A stretch of DNA of 64,000 nt, taken from positions 16,388,195 through 16,452,194 of the forward strand of contig CM033394.1 of assembly GCA_019426215.1 (NCBI GenBank), written 5' to 3'. Position 1 is the stretch's first letter, and each line of letters begins with the position of its first letter. The position numbers were made by a program, and so were the translations under genes. The DNA is from Buddleja alternifolia (Eukaryota; Streptophyta; Magnoliopsida; Lamiales; Scrophulariaceae). Positions 1 through 11,907 of the stretch are shown one piece after another. The notes under the pieces are model-generated. The model ran no database searches and was not told the DNA's origin. It saw only the letters and a list, made by a program, of their open reading frames with translations.

Positions 1-70
1 AGCCAGCTCGAACTCGTGCTCGAGCTTTGTCAAGCTCTTGTCGAACCAGCTCGATTGACTTGCACCCCTA
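1..70. mobile_element. Right end of a hAT-like MITE, cut by the window edge
   Basis: The first 70 bases are rich in GCTCGA/AGCTCG words and end in TTGACTTGCACCCCTA. The element at 1592-2402 ends in almost the same way (GTTACACCCCTA), so this looks like the terminal part of a related non-autonomous hAT element. The other end and the target-site duplication are outside the window. Confidence 0.5.
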
Positions 71-718
71 CTTGCCCTTAAGATATCAATAGTGGATTCA
101 AGATATCAATGTGGATTCTGTTCATGAAGGTTTAGATCTTCTTCTACTTGATTCTGATTCTCTATGTCTTGTACAAATTTGTTGAGAAAATATGTGAGTG
201 AATTGTAAATTAAATGGGTACGGGTTGGGGGTATACATAAGGAATCTTAGAGTGCATATAGAAGACTTTGAGGGGGCTTGAAGTGTTTAACTGGTATGAT
301 GGCTATACGGTAACTACAATCATGAAGATTAAGTTGGTTGGAGGCACAATCTTATCCAAATTTATCTTCTCATGGTGAATTTAGAAATTTTATCAAATTA
401 TAGATAATTATGTATTATAAATAATTAAGAAGATAATGAGCTTAATTTACAATGTTTTAGTGAGGCTTATAGTAAATAATAAATTCTACTATTTGGGTCA
501 TTTATTAATCAACTTAACTTACAAGGCTTCAGTGGGGCTTTTGGAAAACAATTAAATGCTACTATTCTGGTCGGGTATTACATAATTAAGTTTCTTAGGC
601 TAGCCGAATATTGAGAAGTTTGTAGAAGGATTTCCAACTCTTGTCCTGCTCCTAAGTTGACTAAAAAAGGACCTCAGTTCGTTTCAGAGCCCAAAATGTG
701 ATAAGAGTTCCAATAGAT
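71..718. other. Non-coding AT-rich stretch
   Basis: I see no open frame with a recognisable product, no exon with convincing splice sites and no clear repeat here. It may be intron or intergenic DNA upstream of the CLPT-like exon at 5.1 kb. Confidence 0.5.
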
Positions 719-721
719 TAA

Positions 722-963
722 CGCTTTGTTTGGTTTAAGGAAATTGGTAGGGAAAGGAAAGGAAAACACAAAGAAAATCATTTTCCATTGTTTGGTTACT
801 AGAGAAAATATAAAGGAAGAGAAAATGGGAGAGAAAAGTTAATATTAATTTGGGACAATACATTTTCCTCAACATATGGTGAGGAAATAAGTGGGAAAAG
901 GAAAATGGTTTACTTGTATTTTCTTTTTCTTTCCCTAGCACTTTCCTTTAAGTAAACAGAGTG
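722..963. mobile_element. Tourist-like MITE, about 242 bp
   Basis: The ends are inverted: CTTTGTTTGGTTTAAGGAAA on the left faces CTCTGTTTACTTAAAGGAAA read from the right. TAA flanks both sides (719-721 and 964-966), which fits the 3-bp duplication of PIF/Harbinger-type MITEs. The interior is purine-rich and codes for nothing. Superfamily assignment is an inference from the ends and the 3-bp duplication. Confidence 0.55.
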
Positions 964-966
964 TAA

Positions 967-2510
967 AAGTAAGATTGACATATGCACTTGTATTGACTCT
1001 ACCATGAGAAATGGGTGGTTTGTCATATTGTTTATGTTGTAAAACTTGGTCCTTGCGATCCACGATACGTAGTCGGAACTCCTTGTAGCTTAAATATTCA
1101 TCAACGAACAGTGGCTCCAACTCCAACACATGACTTGAGTCCCTCGTATATTTTGTTAATTGTGATACATGAAATACATAGTGGAGTGAAGATAGCGTCG
1201 TGGGAGAAGCTACACGTAGGCTACTTCTACTTTTTTGATAACTTCAATGTAATGTCGTTTTTAGCCATTATCTTTTCAAAGCATAGGACTCGACGTGTGG
1301 GGATACTTTGAGATACACTTTGTCCCCTTCTTGGAATATCAACAGTCTTCTCTTATTCCGGCCCAATTTTTCTCTCAAATCTTGTGTTGTTTTCAGTCTT
1401 TGACATATTTGGGAGACTTTCTCAAGACTGATTTTACCTAACTTTGGCCCCGTGATTCTTGTCTCACTTATTTCAACCTAATACAATGGTGATCTACATT
1501 TTCATCCATACGATACTTCAAAGGGCAATATTGATGCTAATGTGGTAATTAGTATTGTATAAAAATAAATAAAGTGTTGAGTATCTACGAGTAGGGGTGT
1601 AAACGAGCCGAGCTTGGTGCTTTTTTCAGACTCGAGCTCGAGCTCGTCGAGCTTGATTTTGAGAGCTCGAGCTCAAGCCTGGGCTTGAGCTATAACATTG
1701 CAGCAAAACATATATCTACAGTATGACACAAGTCTACAACAGTAAAACACCAAAATGAAAGCTTACACAGCGAGAAGGGTTGCTATGGAGGCTTCGCGCG
1801 GCGGTGATGCCTGATTTTAGGCGGCGCGCCCTGATGAGGAGGCATGGCTGTGGGGTGAGGCTGGGGGAGTTGTGGTGGTTTCTGGTAGCGTCGCTTCGGG
1901 GTTGTGTGGTGGCCGAAGATTCATGCTCAAAGAAATTTGAAAACTCAGATTTGTTGTATTTTTGTTTGGGGCTGGGGTTGAAACTTGAAAATGACAGAGT
2001 GAGAGTAGAGAGACAGAGAGCTTCTTTTTTGTTCTGTTTGGTGCTGGAGGAGGGAGATGATAGAGTGAGAGTAGAGAGAGATCTAGATTTGATAATATTT
2101 TTTAGTTTTGATATTTTGTTAAAGTATTAATATAATTAATATTATAAAAAAAAATATAACTAATAACTTGGCTGATGGGTCAAAGTCAATACCCAACTAT
2201 TGACTATTAATATTAAAAAGAAATTATTAATATATATAATTAATATTTATAATATAAAAATAAATATATGTGAAAAATCGAAAAGCTCACGAGCCGGCTC
2301 GTGAGCTTTTCTCAGAGAGAAATAGGCTCGAGCTCGAGCTCGAGCTCATTCGAGCCGAGCCAGCTAAGCTCTCGAGCCGGCTCGGCTCAAGTTACACCCC
2401 TATCTACGAGTTCCTTTGAAGTCCAACGTGCTAGCTTTCATACTCCTGTTTTGATTTCTTGGAATAGGAAGTTGATTCATATGTTTAAGGTTTATAGTCT
2501 ATAGATGAAA
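967..2510 (-). pseudogene. Decayed Ty3/gypsy chromovirus integrase C-terminal region, interrupted by a hAT element
   Basis: Read on the minus strand, the pieces follow the order of a plant chromovirus integrase: a YNTNYHISIN-like stretch just left of the hAT element, then a YGWKCRSPLY-like motif, the GPKLGKISLEKVSQICQRLK helix region, FQEGDKVYLKVSPH near 1300, a FHVSQLTKYT-like strand near 1180, then HVLELEPL and RIVDRKDQVL near 1000-1130. This is the usual tail just before the chromodomain or 3' end of pol. The frame is broken by several stops and shifts, so it is non-functional. The hAT element at 1592-2402 sits inside it. No LTRs of the parent element were found in the window. Confidence 0.7.
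1592..2402. mobile_element. Non-autonomous hAT-like element (811 bp)
   Basis: The left end TAGGGGTGTAAACGAGCC and the reverse complement of the right end TAGGGGTGTAACTTGAGCC are near-perfect terminal inverted repeats. The 8-bp sequence TCTACGAG is duplicated on both sides (1584-1591 and 2403-2410), the size expected for hAT elements. Both ends are packed with AGCTCGAGCTCG words that can fold on themselves. The interior has no transposase; an open frame at 1780-2130 has no recognisable domain and is probably chance. Confidence 0.9.
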
Positions 2511-3588
2511 GAAGAATGTGAAAGCGACCGCAGTTCTCTTTTCTATGTTTTTGCTTAACGTTTTTGCCTAAAAAGGTTTGTGTTTAAATGATTTCTCTGT
2601 ATAAGAGAGGTTTGAACATGCTATGTTTGATTTCCTGTTAAGTAAAGTTTACCATGTGATCCCATGTTTATAATTATGAAAATCGTTTCACTATACAAGA
2701 AACAAAAGAATGTTTATCTGATACTAATAAATGACCTTGCTCTGAAACATTGAAAAAGGGTAAGAACAAGTTCCGATCTCCTGCGATGAGCAATAATTAC
2801 AGTTCCTCAACGTGATGAACTATAGGTTCCTCCTGTGGTCAGTAGTACTAGCGTTTGAACGGCCAGCCCACGTGGCAGGATGAACATCTAACACTTGATA
2901 TCAAGATTATGGTGATTAGTATTCTGAGAAATTCATGTGCGTCAAATAAAACTCAGGTCTGATCAAATGAACATATCTACAAATTTCTGATTAAAGTTCA
3001 GAAACTGAAAAGTTCTGAAAATACGATCTCGTCTGATTTATACTACTGAAAAATGATGGCATGCTATATGTATATTATTATGAGCTGTCCTTTTGCTTTT
3101 GTATGAGAGACTATTTTTCAGGAAATAAAAAATTAGTTTTATATTCTTTCTCTTTATAATATATGTATTAACATGCTCAAAACTAGTGAAAGGTGTTTGA
3201 ACTACTTATTGGACGAGTTTTTGTTCATACCACTACATTAAATCTTTATAGCAGATTTAGTCGAGCAATAGGACAATGATGAGTAGTTTTGGGGCTAGTG
3301 ACGGTCTAGGAATTGTCAATTATCTCATCTCTATTTTAAGTTCTGTTTGATGGATTTATATATTTAACTTTTAGGTTTCTAATAGTTATGTTGAGACAAA
3401 AATAGTGATTTTAAGTTTTGGATTACAGCTGTGCTGTTTTAATCTATTGAATCAAGTATTATTTTGGGATTCTAGAATGTGTTGAACTAGGCCTATCGAT
3501 AAGTAGGTCTTACCCAGACCCAAATTTGGATTTGGGCTAGGTTGAAGGTCTGGGTTGGATCTAGGCCTAAACTTAATATTTGGGTTGG
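2511..3588. other. Non-coding stretch
   Basis: No supported gene, exon or terminal repeat was found. A local run near 3510-3590 repeats GGGTTGGG/CCCAGACC words that can pair with each other. It may be part of a long intron of the CLPT-like gene whose last exon starts at 5101, but no earlier exon of that gene was recognised. Confidence 0.4.
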
Positions 3589-3596
3589 GTAATGTC

Positions 3597-4446
3597 CAGC
3601 GTTTTAAAAAGCGAAAACGCGGGGCGGGCAAATTTTTATTTTTATTATTGAAAAAATATGAAATAATATTAAAAACCTATCTAAATTAGTGGAAAATTAT
3701 AAAAATTGAAAAAAAAAATGAAGTCAATAAATTTCGATAGATAGACTCTAAAAAATTGATATATTCGACCATGCAAGCAAAAGGTCCAAGTTCAATGCTT
3801 GCCAAAAACAATAGTAAAATGATAGACAAATATCCGTTTTGAGTTTTAACACTATGCAAAATTAAGATTTATAATTGTGGTTGATGCTCAATCATTTATC
3901 AAAAGTCTTATCTTCGAGCTTGTTATTTTTATCATCTACTCCTAATTCCAACCCTCCCACTTCATTAATGCCATTGCCACCCCTGTCTAAATCCTCAAAG
4001 AGAAACAATTGCCTTGTTCTTCGATGAAATTTCTCAAGTTGTTGATTTGCTGATGAAAGAACTGAAGAGTTCTTACATCTGCTTTGCGTGCCGTGTGTGG
4101 GAGAGAGAAGAACTTAACATGATGAATACTTGAGGGTTTTTTTAAGTATTTGACTTTAATTTGAAAGGTTTTTTATAATTATTTGACTTTCATTGAATAG
4201 TTGTGTGCCTTAGATAGTTGGATTTTTTAATAAAATATGAAGTGGACCTAAAAAAATATGATTGAAATACCCAAATACATGTTTTTTTTTAAGGTCCTCC
4301 TTGGGCGTACGCCCAGGCGCATGGAGCGTACGCCCCACCGCTTCGAGCGCACGCCCAGGAGGACTTTCGCCCCCTTCCACCGCCCGAGGCGTTTTTAGCC
4401 TTGCCTCGCCCCGGGGCGCCCCCCGGACACGGCCCTGAAAACACTG
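3597..4446. mobile_element. Non-autonomous hAT-like element (850 bp)
   Basis: The left end CAGCGTTTTAAAAAGCG and the right end read inward CAGTGTTTTCAGGGCCG form short terminal inverted repeats. GTAATGTC occurs directly outside both ends (3589-3596 and 4447-4454), a perfect 8-bp duplication typical of hAT insertions. The right 170 bp are very GC-rich (GCGTACGCCC words), unlike the AT-rich left part. No transposase is encoded; an open frame at 4210-4461 on the minus strand is a by-product of this GC-rich part and runs across the element end. Confidence 0.85.
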
Positions 4447-4454
4447 GTAATGTC

Positions 4455-5100
4455 TACCCATTGCCAGCCCAGTCGAACCTTGCGCTTTGTATCTTCTAGT
4501 CCTTTGGGTATGGGGATCATGATGAATGTTATCCTATTTTGGGTGCATGACACCTTTCACTTGGGTGGTTTCTAGTGTGTGTTTGAGATGAGAAACAGGG
4601 TCGAATGATACATTCCAATACATCAAATGTATAATTGAAGTCCTAATAAGAAGTTTTGGAGAATTACGCAGAATCAAAATTCTTGGGAATGTGCAGTGGG
4701 AGATTCCATTTTGTCTTTGTTGTAATCTAGCTAGGTCCTGGGATTTATGATTTGATGCATAATTTATAATGTGGATGTGGTGAAAGCTTTCACCATATTA
4801 ACAATGTAAGAGAATTTGTCTTGTCGAGTGAATTGTTTGATTGTGAGTCGGGGACATTATATACAAGTTTCTGTTAGAAAATATAAGCTTCTGATTCAGA
4901 AATCTTTTGATTGCTTCATAATGAAATGATCATTTGGAAAAGAACTGCTTAGTGGCCTTCAATTTGGACTTGGCCAATTGAACAATGATGAAATTTAAGT
5001 AATGATAAAAAAGACCAAGAACAATGAAATGAACTATAGTGGTAATTGCCCAAAGGAGTGAATGTCTCAGACTTACCGTTTATTTATGGATATAATGCAG
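4455..5100 (+). other. Probable intron or 5' region ahead of the CLPT-like exon
   Basis: No coding signature is seen. It ends in a good plant 3' splice site (a T-rich tract followed by ATGCAG/GTGCG at about 5080-5105), which supports reading at least its right part as intron. Confidence 0.45.
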
Positions 5101-5261
5101 GTGCGAATGGAGAAATTACTACAAGTCATCTACTTGTTGGATTGTGGAGGCAAGAAGAATCACCAGGTCGTCAAGTATTGGCTGCTCTCGAGTTCAGTGA
5201 TGAGAAAGCTAAAGAGCTTCATTCTTTGATATCCCAACCTGGATTTGTTGAGGACTCGTAA
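5101..5261 (+). CDS. Last exon of a CLPT-type plastid Clp protease accessory protein (partial gene)
   Basis: The exon opens after a plausible acceptor and encodes GANGEITTSHLLVGLWRQEE, followed by a GRQVLAALEF-DEKAKEL stretch, then stops. GEITT-HLLLG-W and GF-DEKAKEL are hallmarks of the C-terminal part of the Clp-N-like domain in plant CLPT1/CLPT2. Those proteins bind the plastid ClpPR protease core and help stabilise its rings; this is family knowledge. Only about 52 residues are present, while the family runs to roughly 200-240. I could not find the upstream exons between 1 and 5100. They may lie left of the window across a transposon-filled intron, or this may be a gene fragment. The open frame continues upstream to 5046, but that part looks like intron. 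Confidence 0.65.
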
Positions 5262-6008
5262 TAGTTTTTCAACGCACATTATATTGCTTGATGTAATCTT
5301 TTTCAACCCGCAATGGGTTCTTGTAACGATTAATGAAAGCTTTTACATGGATAACGAGACTGGTATTCGTGCTGTCTTTCTCACTTCCGGTGGGAAAATT
5401 GATTCAAAATTGAAAAATGAAAACCATATTATATTGTAGGTATAATTATTTGTGTAAGAGTCTACAAAGGTGATTATGAGTTATAGCTTGTATTAAGATG
5501 GCGATTTCCATCCCTCTTAATATTTTCTGGTAATTTAAAATCATCCAAACAACTGTAGCGGATATTTTTCCATAAGAAAAAAATAACATATGGAAATTGG
5601 AATGTGCTAAATTTGTTATAATCATCATTCGTCATTCATATTATCACTTCAATTAATTGGGATTCAAGAATGGAAAGAGAGAACAACTGATCCAGCATTT
5701 GCATCAGAAAGAAAAATTTCATTGACCGAGAGACAAATCAACTTTAAACCATATCAGCGCAAAAAGAGTCAAATTCAACACCAATAACACCACCAAAAAT
5801 TGAACACACTGAAATAGTTAAAATTATCAATAATGTTACAAGTTTACAATCAAACAAGATTAGAAGAGCCCACTTTTGACCTCAACAACTCAAATTTTAA
5901 GCTACAAAGCTACAAAATGTGAATCGTCGAGCCTCTCAATGCAATCCATCAATAAAAAGCAGCAGCTGACAATGCCCACATTTTACCACAAATACGAGAC
6001 AAAACTGA
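5262..6008. other. Intergenic region between convergent gene 3' ends
   Basis: This separates the 3' end of the CLPT-like exon (+) from the 3' end of the cornichon gene (-), so it should hold both 3' UTRs. It is AT-rich, and the open frames in it show no recognisable protein. Confidence 0.5.
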
Positions 6009-8861
6009 CTACTCATCGTCTTCAAGTGCGTTGTAAATCAGCCTACACCAAAAATTCATGAGTTAAACTTTAAAGCATGAAAATGATTGCGAAAGGAAGC
6101 ACAAAAATTCACTCACCAGAACAAGCACATGAAGATCAGAAGTACGATATAACCTAGCTTGAAAAGCCTTAGCTTCTTTTCCCTATTGAGCATGTTAAAG
6201 ATCTCTGTTACATCTATAAGGTGCTGTCTTCGGAGATACCTGATCCAAGAAAATTGCTTTGGGATTAAATATGTTTAAAATGGTCATCACCTGTGGCTAA
6301 TACAACTAAGTCATAAATCTAAAATGTGTCATCTGTTATGTATGCATGTGAGCAACAAAATCTAAGAATTTAAGTTCAATGAAATCTAACATAATCCAGA
6401 ATTGTCTCATTTTCAGTCATCTCAGGAAACAAAAAAGAGATTGGTGATAGATAGAAATTTACATGCGTACCATTAATGCTATTTTTTTCATCTAGGTTTC
6501 TGTAAGGTAAAGGTAAAGGCCTAAAAGATAAAGCATACAAATACATCATGTGAAGCACAATTATACTTTAGTGTTTTCCTCGCTGAAATCCAAGGTCCAA
6601 ACATAACCTAAGGCTACTGGACGGCCCATCACACACACACACACACTCACTCTATCCTGGAGTAACTATATAAAGGACTAATGGTGCTGGAGATTTAAGT
6701 CTACCACACATCATTGGTCATAATTCCATGTCATTGAACTCTGCCCATCTGTCAACAAACTGTTTCCGGGAATGGAAATTATGATCTCGCTGGTTCATTG
6801 GGGATTATGGGGGAAATTCTTAATTTTGAGACAACAATACTTTGTAGCTACAATGTACTAGAACATTAGATAATATTTGATATTGTTTTGTCAAAAAGTA
6901 AAAACAATGTCTGCAACACGTTTGCTCCAGGTTATTACCAATTTACCACTATCTCATTACTTAACAGTTGTTTTATCTTCTCATTTCTTGTTCTATATTC
7001 GACTATACTGAATCAAATCAAAGGACTTGTATCCTAAACAATTTGCCCCAGAAAAAAGATAATTTATTTGTATATCTGTTTGTTAATTAAACAAGTTCAG
7101 ATGTAAGAAACATATTAACATCAAGTAAGCATGTTACTTTGCATAAGAGCATCAAATCTTTTTCATCATCTACTCACTCGAAAGAATTTTATTGCAAATC
7201 TTTTCAAGCTTCAATAGCTACCTTCTGGAAAACCCATAAGAACACCAATGCAATAGCACTTCTCAGCCCATGGCTGAATTCAGAGTTCATCAAAGGTTTC
7301 ACCTATTATTATCGACAGTTTTGACTACAAGTTTCAAATTCCCATTTTAGATAGAAGGCACGAGTTTTATTTGAAATCCCCACTGATTGGGATCGGTATC
7401 AGAGATCACAAAAAGGAAAAATACAATTCATAGAGTAAGTTTATTGACCTGTTGTTAATTTACTCCAACTAATGTGTAATCAATCAAGCTTAATATTTAT
7501 AAATTTCGGCAATCTTTTTCAATATCCTAGTAGAATTATAAAAAATTACATGTCTCCTTTTTGGTTTCTTAATAAAGCCAGAAAGGACATGGCCCATATT
7601 AATTGATACACACGCACACACGCGTAAAGACAGGGCTAACAACACACAACATAAGTGCAATCTCTTCACATAAAAGAAATTACAGTGCAAAAGCCTTTTA
7701 GCTTATGATCCAAAAAAATTTAATGAGCATGAAAAAATGAAGCACTAAACAACCTTTGATACAATAGTCATAAGCAAATGCAAAGTCCTAGCGGTTGTCT
7801 AGAATCTAATACTTTCCATACATTTCCGACTATTTATGGGGTATTAGACATCAAATTTTGAACTTCGAATTACAAGGAAGAGGAACAGAGATCTATATAC
7901 TATCAGATGATCAATAGATAGGTATATAAATAGGAAATACCGATGCTGCTCTGAATACAAGATGCATGCCTCTATGAGTTTGAACAAAGTCAATTCAGAT
8001 TTTAAGCAAAATCTAAGTGATCTTACAATCTCACGTTGTAGTACAGGTACGGAATACAGAGAAGGGACATGACCCAATGCCCTGTCACAAGGAAGAGGAA
8101 GCATAGAACTCCTTGGCTGATGAATTCGGGTAAAACCACACTGTTTATTCGAGATGCAGAGTCATAAGGATTGATATAATCAAACTCTAAGTCAGCCAAG
8201 CAGATGAGCTGCATAACATTTAAAAATTGTCAAACTGCAGCTACAAATGCATATACACGATACAAAGGCAATTTAACAGAGTTCTGTATAGAAGCATTGT
8301 AATGAAAGTTGCAGCAGAGAGTGATGCAAACTGAAGAATGAGCAGCAGAATTTTCTCAATAATCATACATTCGTATAAGAATAATGTCTTGGTTGTATCA
8401 GTCCACAACCACAAGCTGTGACGATAAATTCAAAATGTTTGCAATTCTTAGTTGTAGTTAAGTTTAATCACAATTTCATGAAGTCATAGTATTTTCAGGT
8501 TGTATTGTAAGAGATAAATTCATATACCATCCAAAATAAATTGAACTTAATAAAAATAAATTACTTCCCAATCAAACAACTCAAATACAATAGCTTTATT
8601 AACACAATACATTAATTTTCCATTCAAATAACTCAAAGACAATAATTGTATTGTACCTACATAATAAATGGCAACATGGTCCAATATAAATACAAAAACA
8701 CAGAAAGAATTGAACTGTATATATGTTAATTGTTCAATAACATAAAAGAAAAATACATAATTTAGGGTTGTGGAAAGAGAAAGAAATACCTGATAAACTA
8801 ACATAACGAGAAGAGCAATGAGCATGAAGAAGAAGAAAACCCACGCCCACACATCTCCCAT
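6009..8861 (-). CDS. Cornichon-family ER cargo receptor, four exons, 136 aa
   Basis: Exons on the minus strand are 8790-8861, 8027-8208, 6117-6239 and 6009-6042. All three introns start with GT and end with AG, and the phases join without a break, giving 136 residues, the usual cornichon length. Exon 1 gives [20 protein letters not shown], the first membrane segment. Exon 2 holds the family signature ([16 protein letters not shown]) and the second membrane segment around residues 58-82. Exon 3 holds the [10 protein letters not shown] motif and the third membrane segment, which exon 4 finishes before an acidic ALEDDE tail. Cornichon proteins are small ER-Golgi membrane proteins that recruit membrane cargo into COPII vesicles; in plants they are linked to sorting of transporters. 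That role is family knowledge. Intron 2 is 1.8 kb and carries a CA microsatellite. No disabling change was seen, so the gene looks intact. Confidence 0.92.
6630..6646. repeat. CA dinucleotide microsatellite in cornichon intron 2
   Basis: A short run of alternating CA lies inside the second intron of the cornichon gene. It is a potential length polymorphism and has no coding role. Confidence 0.8.
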
Positions 8862-9899
8862 ATCTCTTTTCCTTACTTCAATTTGTTTGATTCTTTCAAT
8901 AATTATTTTGACAGAGGAGATTATGATGGGGAGCGCCAGGCGCGAGAAAGGAATCCGAGGTGATCGGACTTCAAACCCCCGGCGTTAGACGGGAATGATC
9001 AGGTGTGGCGCACTCGGAATCTTTCTTTACAGATGTGGTGACCTACCTGTTTGCTTTGGAGACATATATTATTTGATGAAAATATATCTAAAAAAAGAAA
9101 ACAAATTGGTATTATTCTATTCTATGATTATTCATGATGACTATTGACTTCCTACTATTGCTCTTATGCACACGTCAAAGTTTCATGGCCCCATCCAAAT
9201 TTTCGTTTTAGCGTAATTATAATCCAATCCGCTTATGTTTGACCCATAATATACATCTCTTTTTATAATAAAATTTTACATTGAATTAAATTACTTAACA
9301 CCCTCCTAATTTCGTTTAATTACAAACTAACGTCTCACTTTTATAGTGTTATGGAGAATTTTAATCTAGACTGAAATTGGCCGATCGCAAGTACAATTCA
9401 CAAAATGAGTAAATTTTACTTGTCATGTGACTGACTGCTCATTTTGTAAATTACACATCGAATCCAACGAACTCAACCTGGGCTTAAATTTCCCCAGCCT
9501 TAATGTATTCACGGCTTTAAATGATACAGTTGTAGTGACACTTGATTGGGTAAAATTTGGGGGCTCGGGAATCTGAGTGTACTAATTATTATTTAAGATA
9601 AACCTGGGAGTCACAAAAACCGATATATCTTTATCACGATTTTGAACTAATTGCAGTGATTAAAATTTTGTGATTGGAAGATGATAAATTATAATAATAA
9701 GCAAATAACATAAATGTCGTAAACAAATTATATGGGCACGATTTGGCACTCGTTCCTCGTCCTTGAATCAAGAATAATTAATATTTACAGAGTGGTATAT
9801 GCTACATATATAATTATTTGCAAATTTATAGTAAGAAATCTCTGAATTTCGTCACCATGAGAAATGAAAACTCAGAAAATGTACTTGCATGATTATTAA
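8862..9899. other. Intergenic region: cornichon promoter side and 3' flank of the next gene
   Basis: This lies upstream of the cornichon start codon and downstream of the At4g22758-like stop codon. About 130 bp next to the cornichon start are relatively GC-rich (8930-9010), as a 5' UTR or proximal promoter can be. No TATA box could be assigned with confidence and no other gene was seen. Confidence 0.45.
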
Positions 9900-11023
9900 T
9901 TAATTTACTGCATTGGCAGGTTTTGGACATAAAAAGAAATTCCTGGAGCCTAAGTCAATCAACTTCTCTTCTGGTCTTAAGCCTGCACCAACATATACAT
10001 ATAGTTCAGTACATTGAATCAATGTTTGATCAAATTAAACGAAGAATAAAATAAACAGAGATAATTTTTTCTCTTGTTTTAAATTTAAGGTCTAAGACAA
10101 TTATCTTAAGTAATTACATATATACCAATATTTTAGGATAAGAAGATAAAGTTTTGTCAGGGTTTTATTAATCATAAATAAATATAAATGATAAACACAT
10201 ATAGTGTTTGTATTCTAGTTTGTCCAATCATAATTGAAGTGAACAGATGTATGTTGTTTGTTTTCTGACCACATAAATGTAAATGTAACATTGGACGAAC
10301 TAAGATGTATACTTGAAGTGAACAGATGTATAATTGAACCAGAAATTCAACAAATTAGCTAAGATGAAGATGAATTTCTGGTTGATATGGAAGCTTCAAA
10401 AATTATTATTATTAATTTGCAACATAGAAGTTAGAACTATGCAAAGTTGATATGGAAGCTTCAAAAATTATTATTCAAGCTCCACTATTAACTATTTTTA
10501 TCAAAATATTTGCATTCATTAGTGGAGCTCAAATAATATATATATATATATATATATATTAATTTGGAATGCTTATACCGTTTCCTATGTAATTTATCCT
10601 TTAAAAATCACAATGACTTAAACTTAAATTCGACTATCTATAACAAGCATTTATATAATGAATTATTGAAAAAGGTTTTGAGGACTCACTTTCCAAACTA
10701 AATTGCGAATAATGAAGTTCGAAACACCCTGGATCATTGCTCCTCAACAATGGCCGCCGCTTCTCCTTCACGTAAATACTAATCGCCGCCGTCGTCAACT
10801 CCGCCACAGTTTTTTCCGGTGACATCACAACCTGTATTGGCCCTAAACTGTTTTGAATATTCACATTTATCAACAATTTGGTTAATTGCGGCCGCTTCCC
10901 TCCACCCCCGCCGCCGCCGCCACCGGATATCGAAGCCAACTTACCCATAAGTCCACCGTACCTCCGCCTTGACTCGCTTCCATTACCATTTTCTTGGCCT
11001 TTGGACGAAGATAAAGAATCCAT
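9900..11023 (-). CDS. Small plant protein of the At4g22758 / DUF7054 family, two exons, 138 aa
   Basis: Exon 1 is 10690-11023 and exon 2 is 9900-9982; the intron begins GTGAGT and ends GCAG. The joined frame gives 138 residues. The N-terminus is low-complexity (serine-rich, then a run of nine glycines at about residues 34-42). The conserved part starts at TKLLINVNIQNSLGPIQVVM and continues through EKTVAELT and FELHYSQFSLES. Exon 2 completes the family C-terminus with LRPEEKLIDLGSRNFFLCPK. I recognise the family, whose fold looks ubiquitin-like, but its biochemical function is not established as far as I know. Start choice: the only ATG ahead of the conserved part in frame. The intron contains a TA microsatellite and short direct repeats. 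Nothing suggests that the gene is broken. Confidence 0.85.
10381..10475. repeat. Short direct repeat in the intron of the At4g22758-like gene
   Basis: The word GTTGATATGGAAGCTTCAAA, followed by AATTATTATT, occurs at about 10381-10412 and again at about 10446-10476. Its origin is unknown. Confidence 0.7.
10535..10560. repeat. TA microsatellite
   Basis: A run of about 13 TA units lies within the intron of the At4g22758-like gene. Confidence 0.9.
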
Positions 11024-11567
11024 CTTAGCAATAAAAAGATTTTTTTTTTCTTTTATATATAAATGAGGATTCTAGTAATAGTTTTTTAGTTTATTCATTA
11101 GTTGAAATTTTCAATTTACAATATTTACTATTAAATGTATATAAAATCAATATGAATGTATAGAATATATAGCATGGGCATATATGATATATTAAACTAT
11201 ATATAGAATGTATATAATATATTAGTTGAATGATTGCATATTATGATGATAGATTAATACTGTACACAAAAAGAGTTTGGGAGAGGGAAGGTTCTGGGAA
11301 ATTCATGAAATTTTGTCTTTCTCGAAAATTAAGACCGACACCACTGCTGTGATTTGGCTAAGTGATATCTGAGTTTTCTGACGTGCACTTCTGGCATCCT
11401 ATGATGTATGAAGCACGATATACATGTATATGGATAGCGATATTCTTTACATTAAGCCTTTTTTGAATTTATATCTATTTTTATGCGGCATGCACTTAAT
11501 TTTGTGTTCGGACATCAGATACCATTGAACGGGGAATTATCCGTTTTGGCCAGAATCTCATGACTTT

Positions 11568-11907
11568 ATCTTTAAAAGACGCCTCATTGAAAAGAATGTA
11601 GTTTGGGACAAATCCCTCATCTCCATCCGATGTGGGGCGATAGTTACACATACACATCATCAGCCCTCAGACTAGTGTTTTGAGTAAGACACATGGTCTC
11701 AATTCCACAGACGATGCCAATATGATATGGCATGACTTGGTTTCTCGGAGATCGGATGCTCTGTGAGAAGTATTGTCCGCTTTGACTGAACCTTACAGAG
11801 TTGTCTTTAAAAGGCGTCTCGCTAGGAAGAGGGTAGCTTGGGAGTTATAAGTCTCTCAAGTTCGTTCCCTCCATTTGATATGGAACAATAGTTACACATA
11901 TATCATC
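11568..11907. repeat. Diverged direct repeat of about 100 bp
   Basis: Two segments, 11568-11661 and 11803-11907, share the same order of words: TCTTTAAAAGRCGYCTC, a GGGA-rich middle, CCATYYGATRTGG, then ATAGTTACACATA and a CATC end. They are clearly diverged. The parent repeat family was not recognised. Confidence 0.6.

Noticed and set aside
1780..2130. 116-residue open frame in the first hAT element
   Set aside because: No transposase or other domain; a GC-rich non-autonomous element often keeps a chance frame.
8547..8861. 104-residue open frame on the minus strand
   Set aside because: Only its first 24 codons are real, as cornichon exon 1. The rest is read-through into intron 1 past a good GT donor.
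10878..11066. Poly-proline frame on the plus strand
   Set aside because: It is the antisense of the glycine run in the At4g22758-like gene.
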